NCBI GenBank assembly: GCA_018287875.1 | Contig: JAGVVL010000013.1 | Coordinates: forward strand, 3,038,001-3,102,000 | DNA: 64,000 nucleotides | Source: Nigrospora sphaerica | Lineage: Eukaryota; Ascomycota; Sordariomycetes; Amphisphaeriales; Apiosporaceae | Direction of reading: 5' to 3' | In this document: positions 56,545-64,000 of the stretch, one piece after another | Layout of the letters: each line of letters begins with the position of its first letter | Position numbering within the stretch: position 1 is the stretch's first letter | Notes under the pieces: generated by a model | What the model was told of the DNA's origin: nothing | Databases searched by the model: none | Seen by the model: the letters and a program-made list of their open reading frames with translations, nothing else | Translations under genes and position numbers: made by a program

Positions 56545-59500
56545 CAACCAGACACGCCGTGGCCGGGCACGAACGGACCAGCAGAAAGCCGAAGAGACGA
56601 GTCGTTTGGCTGTTGCCGATCCGAAAGGGAAAAGGGGACGCGAGTAAGGAGGTCCGTCGAGCGTAGCCCAAACCGGCACGGGGGCGAACGTGTTAAACGT
56701 CTGTTATCGTCTCAGGATGGAAGGCAGGCAGGGCGGAAGACCCGGAGGGGACGGGATCCCTGTCTGCTGTCAAAAAGTCCCTCTTGCCGCTGTACGTACG
56801 AATACTGCTCACGCCAAGCTCGGTGATGTGTGGTTGATCCTGCACCAAAAAGCCGCCCAATCGACGGGGCTTTCGGGGATAGTGCAGCGGTCCAGACCTG
56901 GAGGCCGAACACGCGAGGTGGGCGAGGTGGGTGTTATGAAGCTGACGGTCAGCTGTCCGAGAGTCGCGTTAAGTCGATAGTCTGGGCCGAAATATCGGGA
57001 GGCTGTTGTCGTATGACGCTATCCGATCTGGCTGGCGTCAACAATAAACGGTATGGGTGTAGGTAGCGAGACTGGAGGTGCGGCACCTGCGATCTCCACC
57101 GAGCCCAACGCGGGCGGGCAGCCAAGTCCGCAAGTCCACCCAAACCGAAGCTGGAGACGAGATGACTTTCGGGACGCAGCACTAGCCGGGTCGGTAGCAG
57201 CCCTGTGCCAATATGGCTTCCCCGTTGTCCTGCTTTTCTTCTTTTGGCCCCTTGCCGCGATTCGTTCCGGGAAAGAGAGCAGGGCTCGGGGGAAGGCAAA
57301 GGCGTCGTTTGGCCACCGTGGTGCAGCTGGAGGCTATGAAGCGCGAGGTACCACTACCACGTACGTGCGGTCTTCGGACTGTTACAGCTTCCTCTCGGTC
57401 CATCCGTAACCTGCCGAGACGATGGTACCTAACCAGCCCGGGCATCCATCCTCTTCCAAGCGTCGTCAACATGGGGCGGCGATCAATACGAGAAAAACGA
57501 CGCCGCCCGTCCTCGCCGTCCAAGCCCCCCGGACCTCTTCATACTTAATTTGCCTGGTCTCAAATCTTGCAAGACACAGGCGAAAGGCATCACGGGCGTT
57601 AGTCTTCATTCGACTAGGTCACGCAGCTCTGAGTTGGGCGGGCGCGGGAACCGCAGCTAACTAGAGGTGCTTGGTGCTTGCCATCGCACATACACGCAAG
57701 CGGACTCATGACGGGGTGATCCAGTTGGGGGGCCGTCTTGATTCCGGCAGTACCGTCTTTGAGGGCCGGCTTTATGCCCAGCTTTACCTATTTTCTGGGC
57801 ACGGGATAACGAGGGATGTGTGCGTGTGCCATGGGAGCAATTTGGCTTGGCTAAGAAACCAGGCCACAGCAAAAGCGCCGGGGCTGCTAGGCGCCCCGGA
57901 GCAAGCCCGCACGCTCACCGCATTCAGTTTCACGACGGATGGGACTTGCGAGTTGCTCAGGCATGGATGGGAGATAGAGCCACACACATTTGAAGCTTCT
58001 GGCAGGTCCCAGGCACCATGGCTGAAGCCGGAACCGGCGAACGAGCAGGAGAGGGCATCTGCAACCGACGCTGCATTCCCGGAACTTGTCTCGGTAGGTA
58101 CATCATGAGACTGTCGCGCCCTCTCGCAAGCACGCTTGCGCCTGACAACAGAAAATTCCCTGTAGTACATATAGCCCCACGGTATCTTGGTGGCAATCAT
58201 TGTACCTGGGCGAACTTTTTGCTGTCCACCGCGAGGGCACGGCCGGCTGGGCCAGCTTCGGCAGACACCATGATCCGTGCTTTGTCCCATGCAGTGTGTT
58301 GAGACGTGCAGACCCTCGATGACGGCCAGGAAAGGTGTTCACCTGCGCACCTTCATCTACTCTCTTCTATTGGCTTCACCTGCTGCCGTCGTGCTGGCAG
58401 TACGGTTTGGTGGATGCATGGGGACACGGCACCGACATGGGATGGGTTTGCCCGCGCGTCTGACGTTTTCCTCGCTCCGGCTGGCGCTCGTTGAACCGCA
58501 TCCTTGCCGCATCCATTGGCCACCCGCGCAGCTCGGATGCGGCGGGCGGGACGATCAGCCTCATCGGCAAGCATAGCCCATCAAAGCCACCATTGCGTTA
58601 TCGCAACGGATTACAAAGTTGTGTGCCATGCCCTTGGCCAGGAGAACAGAGACCGACAGGCGAGCGGTGTATGCGCGCCCCCCCGCGCTGGTCGACGCGC
58701 TCATCACCAGCCCCTAGAATTTTGATGCCGCCGAGCCCTTGGGAGCCCTTGGACGCCTTGGGGGTCCGAGACCTCCGCCGTACCACCGCACTCGCACCGT
58801 GTTTCCTGGTGCCAAGGAACGAGGCGCGCGGGTGGCCGAGTATAGTTGTCAAACGCCGTTGCTTGGCCTTCGAAAGACTGCGCCAATCGCGAGTGAAGGA
58901 AAGCCACACGTTTCATCGCCACCCCGAGTTGCAGAACTTCGGGTGGGTGGTGATGATGCCGGCAGAGAACATGTGCTGATCATGACTCTGGGGTATTTGT
59001 TGGCGAGCTTGCGTGGTCCAACAGCCTGGGACGGCCTCATGGAGCGTTCCGGGCCCACAGATGGATCAAGGGGGGGTACAGAAGAAATCCATGGCTCGCT
59101 GCACTATAAACTATCCATTTGCACTAGTGGTGATCCATTTCTTCTGTCCTCCTGGGTCCGTCACGCCCAGTCTACCCAGCGACGCTGGGCGCGTGTGCTA
59201 CTAGCTGGCATCGACCTTCGTACGTGTACAGAGCTGCCTCGAGTCGCACTGCTCGCCGCTTGCAGACGCAACCCGCAGCCTCCCGCGTAAAGTCCAGCCC
59301 ATGCATTGATCACCAGCCGATATATCTCTGCTTGAGCGGCAGTGATTGGTCATGCGCCACGCTATCGCTCGGGACACTGATTCGAGCTGGAAGTTTAAGT
59401 CCACAGCGACGCGCGTTTAATTACATCGCTTCTGCTTTTTATTTTTGCTACAGGCCGTCAACTGCATCGGCCGTGGCGCTCCAAGGGCCGCTGGGGCTCA

Positions 59501-61124
59501 AACTCTCGATCAGGGGCACCTGCACGCTGGCCTGCTCGGCCTGCTGCCCTGCCCCCCAGCCCATTGAATATACCCATGCCGACGTCATCCTCTGGTCCGC
59601 CGGCGTTCATCGTAAGCTAAGCCCCGACTAGGTCTGGATTAGGAGGTAGCATCTCAGCCAAGCCTGGCCAGCCCTGTCTCTCTGGCACACGGTTCGACGG
59701 CTGCCGGCAACGCCATTGCCTGCTGGCGAGCCAGCCGAGCCAGCCTGTTGGATGAATATGCCATAGTACGGACCCAGCGCTGACGTTGCATGGTCAAAGG
59801 GGCTGGGGGAGGAGGGAGCTAGGTAAACATCTCAACGCCGGAAGCAAGGACGCTGTGCCTCTCTCGCGTAGACGGCGAGGGTCCGGGAGCTGCCGCCTGC
59901 ATTGCATGTAGATACGAGATAAGCATGAGCCTGGGAGCTATGGACGTTGATTAGATGACCTGACAAGCTGAAGGACAGTGGTGCATTTTCCAGTTGGATG
60001 ACCATCTGATTTTATTCATACAGTCAGGCCGGAACTGCCGGTCCAGCGCGAGTGTAACAGATTCCGACCTGCCCGACTTTGTAACGCTCCTATCCAACGG
60101 CGTAGGTAAAAACCCCGCCCAGCTTTCCTGGATGTCAGCTCGTGTTGGAGAGCGAGGAGTATGCAGCGGATCAGGCCCTGGCCCCAAGGTGGCTGAGTAA
60201 GTGCCTGCCCACTTTGGAACGTGGGGAGCCGCATTGATGGATGAACGCTTTTACGTTGGATCCTGTTCCTTGCCGTTTAACTGATTCGGGCTTATACCAA
60301 CTTCCTAACTTCCATACCTTACCTCACCTACTTTCGGTACATAAGTAAACAGCTACCAAACACTTACGTAGGTAGTTGGGGCATGTCTGGCAGCGGGAAT
60401 GTGCCCGATAATTCGGTGAGAATGTTCTGCAGACAACGGAGATATCCGCCCAGGAAGGGCTTACGGCGACACTGACGGGTACTGGCCCGTAGGCCTCCAA
60501 TTCTCTGGAAGCGGGAGAGCTCCTTCTAATAAGACGGAAGTATGCACCAGGGTACGCCCGTATTGTGCGCGTGGCCCCCGTCAACCTTCAGGTCCATACG
60601 TAAGTACGTACTCAATTGCCTATAAACTTGTTAGGTAAGTAAGTACTTGGCCGTCACGAACGCCTGCCACGGAGTGAGTCGCCGCTTGACAACGTGGTGT
60701 CAAAACCGTGGTTGATTCTTGTTAAACAGCCGACTCTGACAGCAAATAAGACATAGCTTGATCAATAGTGTGGTTACATGTGCGCTGTCGGAGAGACCCC
60801 TCGAGCCCCTGCCCCTCCTGGCGAAACCCGGGATTTACGTAGTACTGTGTAGGAACGGAGACTTTCCAGGAACAATGCTTAGGCGTCGCGTTCCGAAAAC
60901 AGGCGCCAACCTAATGAGCAGTGGGGAGCCGCGATAAGCCCCAAGCTGCATTTCCCAACGTCCCTTATCGGACTTCGCAAAGCTCTAGACTTACACTGCA
61001 AGACTGGGCATCCGCCGCCCAGATGCGATTCCGAACTGTAACCGTCTCGTCGCATTGCTTTTGTCGCCAGAAGGGGCTGTTGTTCGCGCCCAGCTCTTAA
61101 GTCTGCCGGGGTCTGGTCGCGGGG

Positions 61125-62408
61125 ATGAAGAGGTCGGCTCTCGTTCAACTGGCGGCCCGTTTCGCGAAAGCGCCCGCAACACCAGCATTACCGGCCGCGA
61201 GCCACTTCCACAGGCCACGCGCTCTCGTCATCGACGCGGTCCAAAGAGGTCCACAGCCGGCACTATGGGGAGGACGGCGCAATTACTCGGACGCTGCGTC
61301 TTCCGCAAGCGAGATCTCAGGCACCGAGACCCCCCCGCTTTCGGACTCGTGCCCGCGGCTCCCCTTCCGCTTCGAGACCGGCTTCGCCCTCTATGCAAAA
61401 CGGAAGCCGCGGCCGTTTCCCCCGCCCTTTCTGTCTCCTCCCTCGGGCTCGTTCAGCGACCCACTCAGCACCCACCACCAGAGCCGCGACAAGCGGGTGT
61501 TTGTGGATGGCGAGCTGCTTCGTGGCTGGACCAACGGGGACGATGCCGTCTACGCGAGCGACCACTTCATATGCGCCAATGACGGGGTAGGCGCCTGGTC
61601 TGCTAGACCGCGGGGTCACGCGGGGCTGTGGTCACGCCTGATACTGCACTTCTGGGTGTCGGCCATGGACGAGGATGCCATGAAACCGCGGCCGCAGGGC
61701 GAAGAGTACAAGCCCGACCCGGCGGCTTACCTACAGACGGCGTTGGAGCGCACGCTGGAGGCGACTAGCGGACCGGGCGAATGCTTGGGAACAACGACGG
61801 CCACGGGCGCGCAGTTATATTACAAAGGCAGCACCGGTGCGGCCACGCCGCTGCTGTATGTGACCAATCTGGGAGACTCGCAGGTCATGGTTGTACGGCC
61901 CAGCAGCCGCAAGATGGTGTACAAGTCCACGGAGCAATGGCACTGGTTCGACTGCCCGAGACAGCTGGGAACCAACAGCCCGGATACGCCTGCGGAAAAC
62001 GCCGTGGTGGACACGGTGGATCTTGAGGAAGGCGACATCGTACTGGCTATGTCCGACGGCGTCATCGACAACCTGTGGGAACATGAGATCGTTGAGAACG
62101 TGGCCGAGAGTATCGCCCGCTGGGAAAAGGGGGAAGGCGGGCCAGCAAGCGGCGACAGGCACGGCGGTGCCAACGGCGGCATGACATTTGTTGCAGAGCA
62201 GCTCATGATGGCGGCCAAAGCCGTTGCGTTGGATCCGTTCGCAGAAAGTCCCTTCATGGAGCACGCCATCGAGGAAGGATTGGCGAGCGAAGGAGGTTTG
62301 TTGCTCCCCCGTCCCAGCCGCTGAAGTTGTACCCATTGACCGCAAGCAGGAAAACCGGACGATATCAGCGTTGTCGCTGCCTTGTGTCGCCGGAATATCG
62401 GCTCATGA
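61125..62408 (+). CDS. PTC7: PTC7-like PP2C protein phosphatase, mitochondrial type
   Basis: Metal-dependent Ser/Thr phosphatase of the PTC7/PPTC7 group, in yeast a mitochondrial regulator of coenzyme Q synthesis and metabolism. Exons 61125-62295 and 62350-62408, 409 residues. The first 55 residues are rich in Arg/Ala/Ser with almost no acids (MKRSALVQLAARFAKAP), a probable mitochondrial presequence. Motifs in order: ANDGVGAW (metal Asp153), RPRGHAGLWSRLILHFW, CLGTTTATGAQL, TNLGDSQVMVVR (Gly-Asp 250-251), IVLAMSDGVIDNLWEHEIV (Asp311), then across the 54-nt intron GKPDDISVVAALCRRN, with the last metal Asp near 395. The intron (donor GTTTGT, acceptor AAGCAG) is required: without it the frame ends in LLLPRPSR and loses the DDISVV motif. 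A short exon 2 of this kind is easy to miss. Confidence 0.93.
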
Positions 62409-63069
62409 ACGGGCCCCATGCTTTCCAACCAATGTCAAAATCGAGGAGCCACCATTTGCGCTCCATACCCAGTAAGGAGACTAGTGCCGGAGCATTGAGA
62501 TATACTGGGATCCAGGGCAATATCAAGGAGGCGTTCGGGGGACGAGTAATGCATAACAGCATCGTGGGGTCCTTTGGGCGGACGCCGAGTGGTGTATTAA
62601 CGGCGTTCCAGAGCAGCGGGAGCGTGATGCACTAATAATACTAAACTCTATACGCAGTACATGCATGGCCTGCTGGACGGAAGTTTAACACCCCAAGTAA
62701 ATGTATGTAGTTGCAGTGCTGGGGTGGGGCCGAAACCAACGAAAGCACACGTGCTGATAGGCACTACGATCATCTCTTATCGCGTCTGCCCCAATATTTT
62801 TTTCTCGATAGGCTTAACGTCCCATATCACCATCGCATTTTGCGGCCGTCCTTTCGGCTTCGACAGGCGGACGTCCTCACGACACGAATCGACGACTTCG
62901 CCCGGCTATCTGGTTGCCTACGCGCCGACCGCCAAGCACCGCTCCGTAAGCTACACTCGCCGCGACACACTTCGATCTTGGACGGCCATCCTGTGATTTC
63001 GACGGTTCAAGCCTGGTGAAGCGAGCCGATCTTGTTCCTCCCGACCGTCTACCGTCAACCCCCGTCAAG
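62409..63069. other. Intergenic: PTC7 3' region and UTP23 promoter
   Basis: About 0.66 kb between two plus-strand genes. No gene is supported; an AATACTAAACTC stretch near 62637 and AT-richer DNA fit a 3' untranslated region. Confidence 0.6.
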
Positions 63070-64000
63070 ATGCCGCGAGCTAAGAGGGCCAAGGTGAGGA
63101 GGACTACCGACTGCGCGCAAGCTCCGACCCGGGACTGACCATGCACAGCAATACCGCAAGCTGATGCAGCAGTATGAAATCACGTTCGGATTTCGTGCGC
63201 CGTACCAAGTGGTCGTCGACTCCCAGCTCATTGCCGACGCCTGCCGCTTCAAGATGGACCTGGTTAAGTCCTTGAAGCAGACTTTGGCAAATGCCAGCGA
63301 GATCAAACCCTCCATCACCACGTGCTCCATGCGGCATCTCTACGGCTCCAAGTCCCAACCTGGCGTCGAGGCAGCGATTGAGCTGGGAAAGACGTTCGAA
63401 CGACGACGATGCGGCCACCTCCCGGACCAGTACCCGGAGCCGTTATCCGAGCTTGAATGCCTCTCCTCCGTTGTCGATCCGAAATCCACAGGCGTCAACA
63501 AGCACCACCTGATCTTGGCCAGCAACTCGCAGCCCATCAGATCCTACATGCGTGGCATTCGCACCGTGCCCCTGATCTACATCAACCGGTACGAGCACTG
63601 ATACATTGTCTTCGCCCGTCCCTGCCCCTGCGGATAGTTCCATGGGGTCGACTGACTAACACTGAATAGATCGGTCATGATCATGGAGCCCATGAGCTCC
63701 GGAAGCGTATCAGAACGATCCAAGGAGGAGCGAGCAAAGCTACGGGCCGAAATTGTCCGACCCGGCGGCAAGAGGAAGAGGGCCGAGGACGACGAGGACG
63801 AGGAAGAGAAGCCTGGCGCAAAGGAGGGAGCTGGCGGGGCCGAAGGTTCGGCAGAACAGGCCAAGAAAAAGAAAAGAAAGCAGGCCGGACCGAAAGGGCC
63901 CAACCCTCTGTCGGTCAAGAAGTCCAAGAAACCCAAGCCGGGCCAGGCTGACACGCCGAAACCCAAGGAAAAGTCTCCGGCCCCCGACACGAAGGGGGCA
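63070..64000 (+). CDS. UTP23: rRNA-processing protein Utp23 (cut by right edge)
   Basis: Nucleolar component of the small-subunit processome, a PIN-fold protein related to Fcf1/Utp24 that acts with snR30 in 18S rRNA maturation. Exons 63070-63093 (24 nt), 63149-63588 and 63670 to beyond 64000. Junctions: MPRAKRAK-QYRKLMQQYEITFGFRAPY (GTGAGG/ACAG, 55 nt) and IYINR-SVMIMEPMS (GTACGA/ATAG, with CTGACTAAC branch). PIN landmarks: FGFRAPYQVVVDSQLIADA, TLANASEIKPSITTCSMRHLY, then Cys-His rich CGHLPDQYPEPLSELECLSSVV and KHHLILASNSQPIRSYMRGIRTVPLIYINR. The C-terminal part is Lys/Glu-rich with acidic (EDDEDEEE) and basic (KKKKRK) runs, as expected for a nucleolar protein. The stop lies outside the window. 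Confidence 0.95.

Larger units (their letters stand above)
55008..61124. other. About 6 kb divergent region without a convincing gene
   Basis: Lies between the Caf120-like gene (minus) and the PTC7-like gene (plus), so both promoters are here. No frame shows a domain or plausible exon links. Long leaders are possible. It contains CA-rich and (GAC)n microsatellites and, at 60.3-60.65 kb, many TACGTA/AGGTA/AAGTA words. Confidence 0.5.

Noticed and set aside
1..64000. Transposons, CRISPR arrays, bacterial-type operons
   Set aside because: No transposase or reverse-transcriptase motifs, no long terminal repeats, no regularly spaced repeats; the DNA is eukaryotic with spliced genes.

Overview
The window is nuclear DNA of a filamentous ascomycete (Pezizomycotina, most likely Sordariomycetes; genus not assignable by eye). 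Evidence: GC-rich coding regions, short introns (about 50-80 nt) with GTRNGT donors, CTRAY-like branch sites and YAG acceptors, an intronless tRNA with internal boxes, and protein families typical of filamentous fungi (Zn2Cys6 regulator with fungal trans domain, DUF3405, an unnamed fungal 7-TM family, a Def1 homologue with CUE domain). I rebuilt 16 protein genes by following splice sites and reading phase across exons, plus one tRNA-Glu. No transposase, CRISPR array, origin or biosynthetic cluster was seen.

Layout. 0-10 kb: 5' part of a secreted GH13 alpha-amylase (minus, cut by the left edge), a four-exon Zn2Cys6 regulator (minus), then a membrane-anchored multicopper oxidase (plus). 10-18 kb: PICOT-type monothiol glutaredoxin (minus), FAD monooxygenase (plus), a hairpin and tRNA-Glu(UUC) in an AT-richer island, and an unrecognised conserved-looking protein (minus). 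21-30 kb: DEF1 (plus), a very GC-rich D-2-hydroxyacid dehydrogenase (plus), a DUF3405 type II membrane protein (minus). 32-48 kb: paxillin-like LIM protein (minus), about 7 kb without a convincing gene, a six-exon 7-TM protein (minus), a MARVEL-like four-TM protein (plus). 48-64 kb: cytosolic cytochrome c peroxidase-like enzyme (minus), a long Caf120/Skg3-like PH protein (minus), about 6 kb without a convincing gene, a PTC7-like PP2C phosphatase (plus) and the 5' part of UTP23 (plus, cut by the right edge).

The genes do not form an evident pathway; most are housekeeping or general-lifestyle genes: starch degradation (amylase), redox and metal handling (multicopper oxidase, PICOT glutaredoxin, peroxidase), RNA/transcription (DEF1, Caf120-like, UTP23) and cell architecture (LIM protein, membrane proteins). 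Gene density is low, about one per 4 kb. The most noteworthy signals are structural: very small exons (13, 20, 23, 24 nt), short introns whose retention would give altered but still readable proteins, a sharp third-position GC change inside the multicopper oxidase, 18-nt poly(C) tracts, and a strong nested hairpin beside the tRNA. I found no clear new multi-gene system.
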